Shown here piece after piece: positions 1-8,250 of a stretch of 24,693 bases of DNA. Position 1 is the stretch's first letter. Each line of letters starts with the position of its first letter. The notes below the pieces were generated by a model. The model ran no database searches. It saw nothing but the letters and a program-made list of their open reading frames with translations, and was not told where the DNA came from. Position numbers and translations under genes: made by a program. Location: assembly GCA_019136395.1 (NCBI GenBank), contig JAGVUH010000695.1, positions 1-24,693 on the forward strand, written 5' to 3'. The stretch comes from Gammaproteobacteria bacterium. Its GTDB lineage: Bacteria; Pseudomonadota; Gammaproteobacteria; Chromatiales; Chromatiaceae.

Positions 1-15
1 CCCCCTGGTTTCCTC

Positions 16-1920
16 ATGATCAAACCCACCTCCCGGCAATTGCAAAGGCCCATCGCCTTGCTCAAGGCCTTGCGTGACGATGCCATCAGACTCGAACAGG
101 CCCACGCCGAGGAAATCGATCAGATCGAGCCCAGCCACCGCCATAGTGCCCGCAATCTGCTCCACTATCTCAGTATCCGTCAACATGATATCCGCGACCT
201 GCAGCAAGATTTGAGCGCGCTTGGGCTCTCCTCGCTCGGGGTCATCGAGCCCCATGTCCTGGCCAGCCTCGACGCCGTCATGTCGATCCTCGAGGACCTC
301 AGTGGCCAGTCCATGGGTCCCCTGCCCGAACCACCCGTGGATTTTCGCACCGGCCCCCTGCTGCTGCGCGATCATGCCCGGGCCTTGCTGGGTCCGGCAC
401 CCCAGGACCGCTTCGTGCGCATCATGGTGACCATGCCCAGTGAGGCCGCGACCGATGCCCAACTGGTCAAGGACCTGCTGCTGGCGGGTATGGATGTGAT
501 GCGCATCAACTGCGCCCACGATGGCCCCGCCGCCTGGCGGGCGATGGTGGCAAACTTGCGCCAGGCGGAGCGCGCCGTGGGACGCCAGTGCCGTATCCAG
601 GCTGACCTGGCGGGGCCAAAATTGCGCACCGGCCGACTCCAGCCCGTTGGCCGTGTCATGCGGCTGGCCCCCAAGCGTGATCCCTTTGGCCACCTGATGG
701 CGCCGGGAAGGATCTGGCTGACCCCGCTGGACGGGGCCGAGCCCGCGCCACCGGAATGTCGTTACACCCTGATGCTGGAGGGCGACCTGCTGGCCAACCT
801 CCAGCAGGGTGATCAACTCGCCTTTAGCGATACCCGGGGCCAGGCCCATCGCCTCATGATTACCGGCTGTCGGGGGCTTTCCTGTACCACTGAGATCCTA
901 CGGACCGCCTATGTCGCGGACGGTACCCTCCTGCAGGCGTGTCGGGACAAGGTTGTCCTGGGCGAGGCCTGCATCCGCGGCCTTCCGGAGATCATCACGC
1001 CCATCCTGCTGCGGCCCGGTGATACGCTGATTTTGGTCCGGGCCGACGAGCCCGGGCGTGAGGCGTTGCGTGACGCCGCGGGGCGGGTGATCGAACCGGC
1101 CCGTATCCACTGCACCCTGGCGGCGGCCTTTGACCAGGTCAAGCCGGGGGAGAGCGTCTGGCTGGATGACGGCAAGATCGGCGGAATCGCCCAAGCCAAT
1201 GACGGGGCGGAAATCTGGGTGCGGATCACCCACACGGGTCCCCAGGGCAGCAAGTTGAAGGCGGAAAAGGGCATCAATTTCCCCGATACCGCTTTGTCGC
1301 TGTCATCCCTGACCGCGAAGGATCTGGAGGATCTGCCGGTTCTGGTCAAGCTGGTCGATATGGTCGCCCTGTCCTTTGTGCGCGCCCCCGAGGATGTCCG
1401 GCACCTGCATGACGAACTCTATCGCCTCGGCGCCAATCACCTGGGCGTGGTGCTCAAGATCGAGAATCGCCAGGCCTTCGAAAACCTGCCGCACATTCTC
1501 TTTGCCGGGCTTGGCTCGCCCCCGATGGGGGTGATGATCGCGCGCGGCGACCTGGCCGTGGAGGTGGGCTTCGAACGTCTCTCGGAGGTGCAGCAGGAGA
1601 TCCTGTGGCTGTGCGAGGCCGCCCATGTGCCGGTGATTTGGGCCACCCAGATCCTGGAAGGCATGGCCAAGAAGGGTGCCCCTTCGCGCGCCGAGGTCTC
1701 CGATGCCGCCATGAGCATCATGGCTGAATGCGCCATGCTCAATAAGGGGCCTAATATCGTCGAGACGGTCCGCTTCCTCGATGGGGTCATTGGCCGGATG
1801 GATGAACACTTCGTCAAGCGGCGGGCTACCTTGCGCAAACTGGCGGTGGCGGAGTTCAAGCCTGGCGGCGCTCCCCGCCCCGCCCCCGTGCTTCCTCCAC
1901 CTCGTCACGCCGAGGGGTGA
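16..1920 (+). CDS. Pyruvate kinase-like protein with N-terminal extension, no C-terminal domain
   Basis: Predicted to convert phosphoenolpyruvate and ADP to pyruvate and ATP in the cytosol. Residues 1-130 are a charged, mostly helical extension not found in ordinary pyruvate kinase. The TIM barrel begins near 133 (RIMVTMPSEA) and carries the phosphate/nucleotide segment DLAGPKLRTG (197-206), the catalytic lysine motif KIEN (481-484), the metal/PEP motif MIARGDLAVE (507-516) and ATQILEGM (543-550). The B domain between about 205 and 415 is roughly twice the usual length. The protein stops soon after the barrel, so the allosteric C-terminal domain is absent. Potassium-ligand positions are changed: the usual NxSHG reads NCAHD and DTKGPE reads DLAGPK, the lysine form associated with potassium-independent enzymes. 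No Shine-Dalgarno is visible before the ATG and the frame is open to base 1, so the true start could lie upstream of the window. Confidence 0.85.
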   Translation: MIKPTSRQLQRPIALLKALRDDAIRLEQAHAEEIDQIEPSHRHSARNLLHYLSIRQHDIRDLQQDLSALGLSSLGVIEPHVLASLDAVMSILEDLSGQSMGPLPEPPVDFRTGPLLLRDHARALLGPAPQDRFVRIMVTMPSEAATDAQLVKDLLLAGMDVMRINCAHDGPAAWRAMVANLRQAERAVGRQCRIQADLAGPKLRTGRLQPVGRVMRLAPKRDPFGHLMAPGRIWLTPLDGAEPAPPECRYTLMLEGDLLANLQQGDQLAFSDTRGQAHRLMITGCRGLSCTTEILRTAYVADGTLLQACRDKVVLGEACIRGLPEIITPILLRPGDTLILVRADEPGREALRDAAGRVIEPARIHCTLAAAFDQVKPGESVWLDDGKIGGIAQANDGAEIWVRITHTGPQGSKLKAEKGINFPDTALSLSSLTAKDLEDLPVLVKLVDMVALSFVRAPEDVRHLHDELYRLGANHLGVVLKIENRQAFENLPHILFAGLGSPPMGVMIARGDLAVEVGFERLSEVQQEILWLCEAAHVPVIWATQILEGMAKKGAPSRAEVSDAAMSIMAECAMLNKGPNIVETVRFLDGVIGRMDEHFVKRRATLRKLAVAEFKPGGAPRPAPVLPPPRHAEG

Positions 1921-1940
1921 ATGCAACGCCCTGAACTGGA

Positions 1941-1970
1941 GGATACCGAATTCTTTCGAATTCGGTATCC
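1941..1970. terminator. Perfect 13-bp hairpin between convergent genes
   Basis: GGATACCGAATTC (1941-1953) and its exact reverse complement (1958-1970) flank a TTTC loop. It sits 21 bases after the pyruvate kinase stop and 22 bases before the stop of the convergent membrane-protein gene, so a bidirectional terminator is the natural reading. No T-run follows on either strand, so a Rho-independent mechanism is not proven. Confidence 0.5.
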
Positions 1971-1992
1971 GGGGCGTTAACCCGCCGCCCCG

Positions 1993-3624
1993 TCACTCAC
2001 CTCTGGGTCTGATCGCCTTGACGGCGCAGAGAAAGGGGGGCTCGGCAATGCTGGAGGTCACCTGTTGGCAGGGTGAGTCTGCAAGTTCTAAGTCATAAGC
2101 AGCTAGGGCTTGCATGAGCCTTTCCCGCTCGAACGGCTGAAAGAGGGCAAGGATCGGGCCCGCATGCTTCTCCAACCGCACGTGCATCGCTATCGCCAGA
2201 CCCGCGGTCCGATCCTGGCTGGAGACCAGATAGCCATCGAGCCTCAGGAAGTGGGTGCGGGACGGGAAATAAGGAATCAGGTAAGCGAGGGGACTCGTGC
2301 CGGCCATCACCACCAGGCGTGGCACATCCCCTGCCAACGGCGGGATCTCCACTTCGAGGTAGCGGTCACCCCAAGCCTGTCGCCGTTGGGAGTCCGGATA
2401 GGCCAGCAGTTGCGCGATCCCCAGGAGTGCCGCTAGCGCGATCAGCCGGGTGCGATCGGTGAGGGGCATCGTGCCCACCGCGATGGCGATGAGCAGCGGG
2501 GCCAGCATCTCCAGGGGGATGAGATAACGGTAGATGCAGAAGAGGATCAGCCAGGCTAGGTAGCTCAGGCTCCCCCCCAGCAACAGGTAGCGGCCTGGCA
2601 GGCTGGCGGTCCAGCCCCGGTGGGAATCCGGGCGCTGGATCAGCGTGAACAAGGCTGCAATCGGGATCAACACGAAGGCCATCAGGATGTGCATGTCGCG
2701 AAAGGCAAACTCGGCGACCTTGGTGGAATCCAGGCTGAAATAAAAGGGAAAGAAGAGACGCTCAACCAGGGAGGCGGGGACGAAGTTCATATCCCGCTGG
2801 GAGGTCGGGTTGATCAAAGGCGACTGAAAGAGGTCATTGAAATAGGGGAAGAGGGGGGTGCCGGTCTCGCGCCACAGGATCAGCATCCAGGGACCGGCGA
2901 AGAGGAGTAGGCCCGCAACCTCTCCCAGGCCGAAGGCCAGGAGCAACGCGATGCGGCGCCCCACGGGCAGGGGCAGAAACACAAAGGCGGCGGTGAAGCC
3001 GGCGGCATAAATCACCGCCACAAGTTTGAGTCCGGCCGCCGAACCCATTAGTACACCGGCGATCCCGGTGATTAACAGCCCGCCCCGCGCTTGAAAGACC
3101 TGGGTCTGATACCGGATCAGGACCAGCAATCCCGCCAGCACAAACAAACTGATAAGGTTGTCGTTGGAAGTGCCACCCAACTCGGTGAGGGCACCGCCAC
3201 CCAGACTGCCCGCCAGGGCCAGGGCAGTGGCCAGCAGCAGACGGGACCTGGGTGCCAGAGTCGTGAAGAGGTACCAGCCCAACCACAGGAGGAGCGCGAA
3301 ATTCAGGCCATGGATCGTGGCCAGTACCCAGCCAAGGCTGCGGGCGCTGAGGTGATCGATCAGCCAATAGAGCGGCAGGTAAGGGATTGGGTTGTAATAG
3401 GTGGCATGGTGACCAACCGCAATGTCCTGATGGAGACGGTCATGAAGCAGGGCGAAAGGATTGTAATAGTGGTAGTTCTGAAAATCCCAGCCAGCGTCTT
3501 TACCCAGGGCCAGGCCCAGGAGGCCTAGGAGGACAGGAATAATCAGGGTGAGTAGCCAGGCATAGGGGGACAGAGATGTCGTGCCCCTTGTTCTTGATAG
3601 TTTCATAAGAATTTCATGGATCAA
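1993..3624 (-). CDS. Polytopic GT-C-type glycosyltransferase-like membrane protein
   Basis: A 543-residue inner-membrane protein with about ten to twelve hydrophobic helices, the first at about 21-41. The first extracytoplasmic loop contains GWDFQNYHYYNPFALLHDRL and later YYNPIPYLPLYWL. This acidic/aromatic loop layout is typical of GT-C glycosyltransferases that take sugar from a polyprenyl-phosphate donor and transfer it on the periplasmic side. The exact substrate cannot be read from sequence. The gene is divergent from a GtrB-like and a GtrA-like gene 80 bases away, which supports a role as the specificity transferase of a Gtr-like glycosylation set. The start is uncertain: TTG at 3624 has AGGGA five bases upstream, while ATG at 3606 lacks a clear ribosome site. 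It could also be a hypothetical membrane protein without catalytic activity. Confidence 0.7.
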   Translation of the reverse strand: MIHEILMKLSRTRGTTSLSPYAWLLTLIIPVLLGLLGLALGKDAGWDFQNYHYYNPFALLHDRLHQDIAVGHHATYYNPIPYLPLYWLIDHLSARSLGWVLATIHGLNFALLLWLGWYLFTTLAPRSRLLLATALALAGSLGGGALTELGGTSNDNLISLFVLAGLLVLIRYQTQVFQARGGLLITGIAGVLMGSAAGLKLVAVIYAAGFTAAFVFLPLPVGRRIALLLAFGLGEVAGLLLFAGPWMLILWRETGTPLFPYFNDLFQSPLINPTSQRDMNFVPASLVERLFFPFYFSLDSTKVAEFAFRDMHILMAFVLIPIAALFTLIQRPDSHRGWTASLPGRYLLLGGSLSYLAWLILFCIYRYLIPLEMLAPLLIAIAVGTMPLTDRTRLIALAALLGIAQLLAYPDSQRRQAWGDRYLEVEIPPLAGDVPRLVVMAGTSPLAYLIPYFPSRTHFLRLDGYLVSSQDRTAGLAIAMHVRLEKHAGPILALFQPFERERLMQALAAYDLELADSPCQQVTSSIAEPPFLCAVKAIRPRGE

Positions 3625-3704
3625 TCATATCCCTATGGGATTATCGCGGTTCATTACGACCTGGCTGCTTCAGGCAGTCATCTCCTGCACCTAAGTATCA
3701 TCCT

Positions 3705-4676
3705 ATGAGTATTCCGTTACGAGCTGATAAAGCCCCCTTGACCCTGGTCAGCAATAACGTCCCTGCCGGTCTCAGAATCGCCGTCCTGATACCTTGCTAT
3801 AACGAAGCAGCGGCCATCGGCCGGGTGGTAAAGGATTTTCGTACCGCCCTGCCCGCGGCGGAGATCTATGTCTATGACAACAATTCTCGGGATGGCACCA
3901 CGGAGGCCGCCCGTGCCGCAGGTGCCGTTGTGCGTACCGAGGCCCGCCAGGGAAAGGGCAACGTGGTGCGACGCATGTTTGCCGATATTGATGCCGACTA
4001 CTATGTGCTGGTGGATGGGGATGCTACCTACGATGCCCCCAGTGCCCCAGCGATGGTCGCCAAGGCTCGCGGTGAACAACTTGACATGGTGGTGGGCTGT
4101 CGGGAAAGCAGCGAACAATCGGCCTATCGGCGCGGCCACCGTTTTGGCAATTCCCTGCTGACCGGGGTCGTTACCACGCTCTTTGGTCGTCACTTCACCG
4201 ATATTCTGTCTGGATACCGGGTGTTCTCGCGTCGTTTCGTCAAATCGTTCCCCGCCCTGGCCAATGGCTTCGAGACGGAAACGGAATTGACCGTCCATGC
4301 CCTGGAACTCAGGATGCCAGTGGGTGAGGTCGCTACGCCTTACAATTCGCGCCCTGAGGGTTCGGTCAGCAAGCTGCGCACCTACCGTGATGGCTGGCGT
4401 ATCCTGCAAACCATTCTCAACCTCTATCGTCTGGAGCGACCCCTGACCTTCTATTCGGTGATCGCCGTTAGTGCCATGGTGGTGGCTCTCGGTCTGGCCT
4501 TGCCGCTGGGGTACACCTATCTGCAAACCGGCATGGTGCCGCGCTTTCCGACCGCTATTCTAGCCACCGGGATGGGTATCCTTGCCGCCCTCAGTCTGGC
4601 TTGCGGGTTGATCCTGGACACAGTGACGCGGGGCCGGCAGGAAATGCGGCGCCTGATTTATCTCACCGCCGAATGA
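3705..4676 (+). CDS. GtrB/DPM1-like family 2 glycosyltransferase (polyprenyl-phosphate sugar synthase)
   Basis: Likely transfers a sugar from a nucleotide donor to undecaprenyl phosphate on the cytoplasmic face of the inner membrane. The GT-A fold shows IPCYNE (29-34), DNNSRDGT (58-65), the metal-binding DGDATYD (104-110) and SGYRVFSRRF (169-178). Two C-terminal membrane helices (about 248-270 and 282-304) are the usual GtrB/dolichol-phosphate-mannose-synthase arrangement, and 323 residues is a normal length. The next gene, 32 bases downstream, encodes a GtrA-like flippase, so the two probably form one transcript. No strong Shine-Dalgarno precedes the ATG. The sugar transferred is not predictable from sequence. 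Confidence 0.85.
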   Translation: MSIPLRADKAPLTLVSNNVPAGLRIAVLIPCYNEAAAIGRVVKDFRTALPAAEIYVYDNNSRDGTTEAARAAGAVVRTEARQGKGNVVRRMFADIDADYYVLVDGDATYDAPSAPAMVAKARGEQLDMVVGCRESSEQSAYRRGHRFGNSLLTGVVTTLFGRHFTDILSGYRVFSRRFVKSFPALANGFETETELTVHALELRMPVGEVATPYNSRPEGSVSKLRTYRDGWRILQTILNLYRLERPLTFYSVIAVSAMVVALGLALPLGYTYLQTGMVPRFPTAILATGMGILAALSLACGLILDTVTRGRQEMRRLIYLTAE

Positions 4677-4695
4677 CATCCGCGTGTGCGCCGCT

Positions 4696-4706
4696 AAAGG
4701 AGAGGG
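4696..4706 (+). promoter_or_regulatory. Strong ribosome binding site deciding the gtrA-like start
   Basis: AAAGGAGAGGG lies just before ATG 4709 and fixes this as the start. The same frame is open back to 4601, but that part overlaps the preceding glycosyltransferase gene and is not needed. Confidence 0.7.
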
Positions 4707-4708
4707 AC

Positions 4709-5188
4709 ATGCTTCCACGGCGCCTGGCTGTTATGACCGGATTTGGCTCTTCCACAGGGATGTTACTTCACCGATTGGCGCGGTTACGGGCTTTGAACAC
4801 TCGATTTCTGCGGTTTTGCCTGGTGGGTGTGATTGGCTTTGCGCTCGATGCAGGTACCCTGCAACTCCTCATTAGCGGGGCCGGGCTTGATCCATTCGTC
4901 GCCCGGCTCGGTTCCTATCTGGTGGCGGCTACCGGCACCTGGTGGCTTAATCGTCGTATCACCTTTATCAAAGGTTCTTGCGGGGCCAGCCTCAACCAGT
5001 GGCTGCACTATCTGTCCGTCAACGGGGTTGGCGCCGGGATAAATTACGGCATCTATGTTCTCAGTCTTCTGACGCTGGATATGTTTCGTCAGACCCCAGT
5101 CCTGGGGGTAGCCTTAGGGTCCGCGCTAGCCCTGATTTTCAACTACGTCGCCAATCTCCATTGGGTTTTTGGCGACGACAAGGGCTAG
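4709..5188 (+). CDS. GtrA-like membrane protein (polyprenyl-phosphate sugar flippase)
   Basis: A 159-residue protein with four hydrophobic helices (about 35-57, 62-80, 100-122, 130-148). It has the GtrA family hallmarks RFxLVGxxGFxLDxG near 35-49, NRRITF (81-86) and NYVANLHWVF (145-154). Family members are thought to move polyprenyl-phosphate-linked sugar across the inner membrane, for the GT-C transferase to use in the periplasm. The start is set by an AAAGGAGAGGG ribosome site. The first ~30 residues are longer and more basic than in many GtrA proteins. The gene follows the GtrB-like gene directly, and a GT-C candidate is divergently placed, giving all three parts of a Gtr-like system. Confidence 0.85.
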   Translation: MLPRRLAVMTGFGSSTGMLLHRLARLRALNTRFLRFCLVGVIGFALDAGTLQLLISGAGLDPFVARLGSYLVAATGTWWLNRRITFIKGSCGASLNQWLHYLSVNGVGAGINYGIYVLSLLTLDMFRQTPVLGVALGSALALIFNYVANLHWVFGDDKG

Positions 5189-5469
5189 GTCATTAATCAC
5201 AGTTCTGGAGACTGACTAACAGGCGACTATGTGATTGTTGAACTTAAACGGTGAGTTCCGCCTCAAGGGAGTGGATCAGCGGATGTGGGGTAGCCGGTAC
5301 AGGCAGGAGTCTGCGGCTTTCAGTGGCTAATGGCTATGTTCTTTCGCTTGAATTAAGACCGGGTGGAACTTGAGCGTAAGCAGTCAGCCACCCTCTGGGG
5401 TTTCGTCAGACTGGCGATGGTGCGCGGATCGCTTGGGAAACTTACTTAAGTGCTGAGTCCGAATCGCGG

Positions 5470-6759
5470 TCAGACACTAAACACCACCCGATTGCGTCCC
5501 AACGCCTTAGCCTGGTACAGGGCATCATCGGTGCGATTAAGCCAGGCATCGGCGCTTTCCGGCGAGCGAAATTCCGCCACGCCAATACTGGCGGTGACCC
5601 GGCCAACCCCGGGGAAGGGTTCCGCCGCGATCAGGGCCCGCAGCCCCTCCGCCAGGCGTTGGGCCTCCGCGCCATCGCAATGCCGTAGCATGACAACAAA
5701 CTCCTCGCCACCCCAGCGCGCCAACATATCGGCGCTACGCAGGTAATCCCGCACTCGATGGCTCAAATCGATCAACACCTGGTCACCCGCCATGTGCCCA
5801 TGGGTGTCGTTGATGGCCTTGAAGTGGTCGATATCGAACAGTAATAGGGACAAGGGTTCGTCATAACGCCCCGCGTGCTGAATCTCCGTGACCACGAGGG
5901 TCTCGAAGAAGCGGCGGTTCCAGAGGCCGGTGAGCGTATCAGTGGTGGCGAGGCGCTGAAGTTCGGCGTTGGCGGCCTGAAGCGCCTGGTTGGCCTGTTC
6001 GGCGAGGTCCCGGGCCTGGCGCAATTCCAGTTCGTGGCGTTTGCGCTCGCTGATGTCCCGCGACACCCCCAGGAGTTGGCGGAGAGTACCGTCGTGTTCC
6101 ACCAGCGGGAGGACCATGACATCGCACCAGACGGTGTACCCATCCTGACACGAATATTCCAACTCCCCCCGGACAGGCTCTAGGGGGAGACCGGCCATGG
6201 CCCGTGAATGTAATTCCTGAAAGTAGCCGCGGCTCCTGGCCAGTAAATCCGGTGGATGGTTCGCCACGAGGGGTTGCGGCATCGCTTCCTCGGGGGTAAG
6301 GCCCCGCGGTTTCTCGATGACGGGGCAGAGATACGAGATGTTGCCGTCGGGTTCGATGGTCCAGACGACATCCAAGGCATTCTTGGCCAGCAGCCGGTGC
6401 CGCCCTTCACAGATCCGGAGTTGTTTCCCCGCCCATCGGTATTCGGTGATGTCACGGATCAGCATGATGAACCCATCCTTGGACGCCACCGAACTTGCGC
6501 TCCAGGTAATCGACGGTTCGTACCAGTCCGGTCCCCGCGGCAAGGGCAGTGAGTCACTTGCGCCAGGCTGGTAGCCCACACCACTCCACTTGTTCCAGGG
6601 AGGTGAGGGCGACCCGCCCCGCCGTCGGTGAGTACGCCGTAAAGAACGCCACGAAAAGTGGGTCTGTGGCAGGTAGAGCCGACTTGGGTTCGCTGCGTGA
6701 CTTTCCTGGGCCCGCCCGATGCGATCCACTCGTAACAGGAGGTCTAGCAATGTATTCAT
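5470..6759 (-). CDS. PAS-PAS-GGDEF diguanylate cyclase, N terminus uncertain
   Basis: The C-terminal half is a convincing diguanylate cyclase making cyclic di-GMP: TDTLTGLWNRRFF, DIDHFKAINDTHGH and ARWGGEEFVVML, ending with ALYQAKALGRNRV. An RSAD inhibitory I-site sits five residues before GGEEF, so product inhibition is expected. Before it lies a complete PAS domain (from about LAKNALDVVWTIEPDG to LLGVSRDISERKR) followed by a coiled-coil linker. Further upstream only the end of another PAS domain is visible (DWYEPSITW ... GFIMLIRDITEY). The part before that is Ser/Arg/Pro-rich and unlike a folded domain. I place the start at ATG 6759, ten bases after the traR-like stop, but the true start could be nearer 6500. 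The frame stays open to ATG 7005, but there it merely shadows the traR-like gene. No membrane segment is seen, so it is probably a cytosolic sensor. Confidence 0.75.
   Translation of the reverse strand: MNTLLDLLLRVDRIGRAQESHAANPSRLYLPQTHFSWRSLRRTHRRRGGSPSPPWNKWSGVGYQPGASDSLPLPRGPDWYEPSITWSASSVASKDGFIMLIRDITEYRWAGKQLRICEGRHRLLAKNALDVVWTIEPDGNISYLCPVIEKPRGLTPEEAMPQPLVANHPPDLLARSRGYFQELHSRAMAGLPLEPVRGELEYSCQDGYTVWCDVMVLPLVEHDGTLRQLLGVSRDISERKRHELELRQARDLAEQANQALQAANAELQRLATTDTLTGLWNRRFFETLVVTEIQHAGRYDEPLSLLLFDIDHFKAINDTHGHMAGDQVLIDLSHRVRDYLRSADMLARWGGEEFVVMLRHCDGAEAQRLAEGLRALIAAEPFPGVGRVTASIGVAEFRSPESADAWLNRTDDALYQAKALGRNRVVFSV
6541..6720 (-). pseudogene. Possible frameshifted coding remnant between traR-like gene and PAS domain
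   Basis: In this stretch the frame of the diguanylate cyclase encodes low-complexity Ser/Arg/Pro sequence. A neighbouring minus-strand frame reads like natural protein: DPLFVAFFTAYSPTAGRVAL, continuing to LEQVEWCGLPAWRK and a stop, then LTALAAGTGLVRTVDYLERK after it. This suggests a gene broken by a frameshift and a stop, or the degraded N-terminal part of the cyclase. I do not recognise the family. Confidence 0.35.
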
Positions 6760-6769
6760 CGTGGCTGGA

Positions 6770-7003
6770 TCAGTTTGTCCGTGTGTATCGGGAACAGGCT
6801 TCGTGTTCTTCCTGGCAGGGCCTACATCTAAGAGCGGACGGCACATGATGTAAGCGCAGTTCAGGAATCTTAGAGCCACATTCAAGACAATATTCCCGCC
6901 CAGCGTGTGTGCTCTGATGAATGCGCCGAGCGGCAATCGCCAGTTCAGTGAGTTGATCACTACGGAATTGCGCCAGATCGAGGTCGTCGGCAAAACGTTC
7001 CAC
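6770..7003 (-). CDS. Small TraR/DksA-family C4 zinc-finger protein (phage type)
   Basis: A 77-residue protein with a short helical N terminus (ERFADDLDLAQF ... ELAIAARR) and a four-cysteine zinc finger. The ligands are Cys39, Cys42, Cys60 and Cys63 (YCLECG...RCRPCQEEHE). This is the short form found on plasmids and in P2-like phages, where it binds the secondary channel of RNA polymerase and mimics DksA with ppGpp; the long DksA coiled coil is missing. The GTG start at 7003 has GAAGG eight bases upstream and gives the family-typical length. An ATG two bases further on opens the frame that runs into the cyclase gene. No other clear phage gene lies nearby, so it may be a remnant of a mobile element. 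Confidence 0.75.
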   Translation of the reverse strand: MERFADDLDLAQFRSDQLTELAIAARRIHQSTHAGREYCLECGSKIPELRLHHVPSALRCRPCQEEHEACSRYTRTN

Positions 7004-7226
7004 ATGAGTTACCTTCGTATCAACATTCGATTGAAATACATTGCCAGATGGGTATGACGACCCGATGAATAATGGGTAACCAACCAATGATAGTCATGGG
7101 TCGCCGTGAGTAACTGATCCATTAGGTCTGGGACTTGGTAAGCACCGCTGGCACGTCGATTCTTCAAAGCAGATTCACGATTCCGCTATGAATTCTTCCC
7201 TGAGTTTTAACAAATATAATTTAGGC

Positions 7227-7255
7227 TTGCTTGCTATTCAGTAAGCATGGATTAT
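7227..7255 (+). promoter_or_regulatory. Weak candidate sigma-70 promoter for the phosphoesterase gene
   Basis: TTGCTT (7227-7232) and GATTAT (7250-7255) are separated by 17 bases and lie 22 bases before ATG 7278, in an AT-rich upstream region. The match is only 3/6 and 4/6. I looked for two CTGTCAT-like Pho-box half sites here and saw none. Confidence 0.25.
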
Positions 7256-7277
7256 CCCAATTAGTAGCATTGCGCCG

Positions 7278-8189
7278 ATGACAACACAGGTACGTTCACT
7301 GTTCATTTCGGATGTCCATCTGGGCACTCGCGCCTGTCAGGCATCCCAGTTACTTGAATTCTTGCGTGAATATGAATGCCAGCATCTATTTCTGCTGGGT
7401 GACATCATCGACTTTTGGGCCATGCGCCGCCGCACTACCTATTGGTCCGAGCCCCAGAATACGGTGATTCAGAAGATTCTCCGGCGCGCGCGCAAGTCCG
7501 TCCAGGTCGTATTTATCCCTGGAAATCATGATGAGGTGGCTCGTGAACATATAGGGATCTCATTCGGAAACATTCAGGTCCATTACGACTATGTTCATAC
7601 CTTGGCCGATGGCCGGCGTCTTCTGCTGCTGCACGGTGATGATTTCGACGGTGTGACCAAATACCACCGCTGGGTGGCCATCCTTGGTGATCATGCCTAT
7701 AGTCTGTTGGTGCGTCTCAATATCCTCCTTTCTTGGTTGCGGCGAGTGCTCGGTTTCCCGGGTTATTGGTCTCTGGCTGGTTACGCCAAGCGCAAGGTAA
7801 AGACAGCTGTCAATTTTGTCTTCGATTTTGAGGCTGCGGTGATTCATCAGGTCCGAATGCGCGGCCTGGATGGTGTGATTTGCGGTCATATCCATTCCGC
7901 GGCGATGAAGGAAATCGATGGCCTTTCCTATCTGAACTGTGGTGACTGGGTCGATAGTTGTACCGCTATCCTCGAACATCTGGACGGGTCCCTCGAGCTG
8001 GTGCATTGGGCGGCTACAGGGAGTGTCTTACCAAAACCAATCGGCGCGACTGTCCCCAATCCGTCCGGTCCCTTTCCCGTCCTGCCGTCGCCACCAGTAC
8101 CGAATCCCGCCCTGTCCGCCACTAAGCCGGGTGACGACACCACCAGGCGTTATTGGGAGCCGTTGTTTTATCCCGAGTTATCCGGTTAG
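7278..8189 (+). CDS. Calcineurin-like metallophosphoesterase, LpxH/PlcP-like (COG2908 type)
   Basis: A 303-residue dimetal phosphoesterase with all five metal motifs: SDVHLG (11-16), GDIIDFW (41-47), PGNHDE (81-86), HGDDFDG (119-125) and CGHIHSA (202-208). Automated annotation would probably call it UDP-2,3-diacylglucosamine diphosphatase. True LpxH is about 240 residues. This protein has a longer basic/hydrophobic insertion (about 128-185, with GYWSLAGYAKRKVKTAVNF) and a Pro-rich tail (about 247-303), more like the PlcP branch that removes phospholipid headgroups under phosphate starvation. It is followed by an acyltransferase fusion 61 bases downstream and a convergent GT4 gene, a context of lipid remodelling rather than lipid A synthesis. 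The PlcP role is inference; LpxH activity cannot be excluded. Confidence 0.8.
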   Translation: MTTQVRSLFISDVHLGTRACQASQLLEFLREYECQHLFLLGDIIDFWAMRRRTTYWSEPQNTVIQKILRRARKSVQVVFIPGNHDEVAREHIGISFGNIQVHYDYVHTLADGRRLLLLHGDDFDGVTKYHRWVAILGDHAYSLLVRLNILLSWLRRVLGFPGYWSLAGYAKRKVKTAVNFVFDFEAAVIHQVRMRGLDGVICGHIHSAAMKEIDGLSYLNCGDWVDSCTAILEHLDGSLELVHWAATGSVLPKPIGATVPNPSGPFPVLPSPPVPNPALSATKPGDDTTRRYWEPLFYPELSG

Positions 8190-8250
8190 ACCATGCCCTC
8201 AACCCTGTCCCCCATCCTGACGTCAACATTATCGAAGTGGGAGATCCCGC

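Noticed and set aside
7088..7277. A Pho box upstream of the PlcP-like gene
   Set aside because: I looked for paired CTGTCAT-like repeats with an 11-base period and found none; only a weak sigma-70-like promoter is visible.
7278..8189. Calling the phosphoesterase LpxH outright
   Set aside because: The metal motifs fit, but the length, the internal insertion and the lipid-remodelling neighbours fit the PlcP branch at least as well, so no gene symbol was given.
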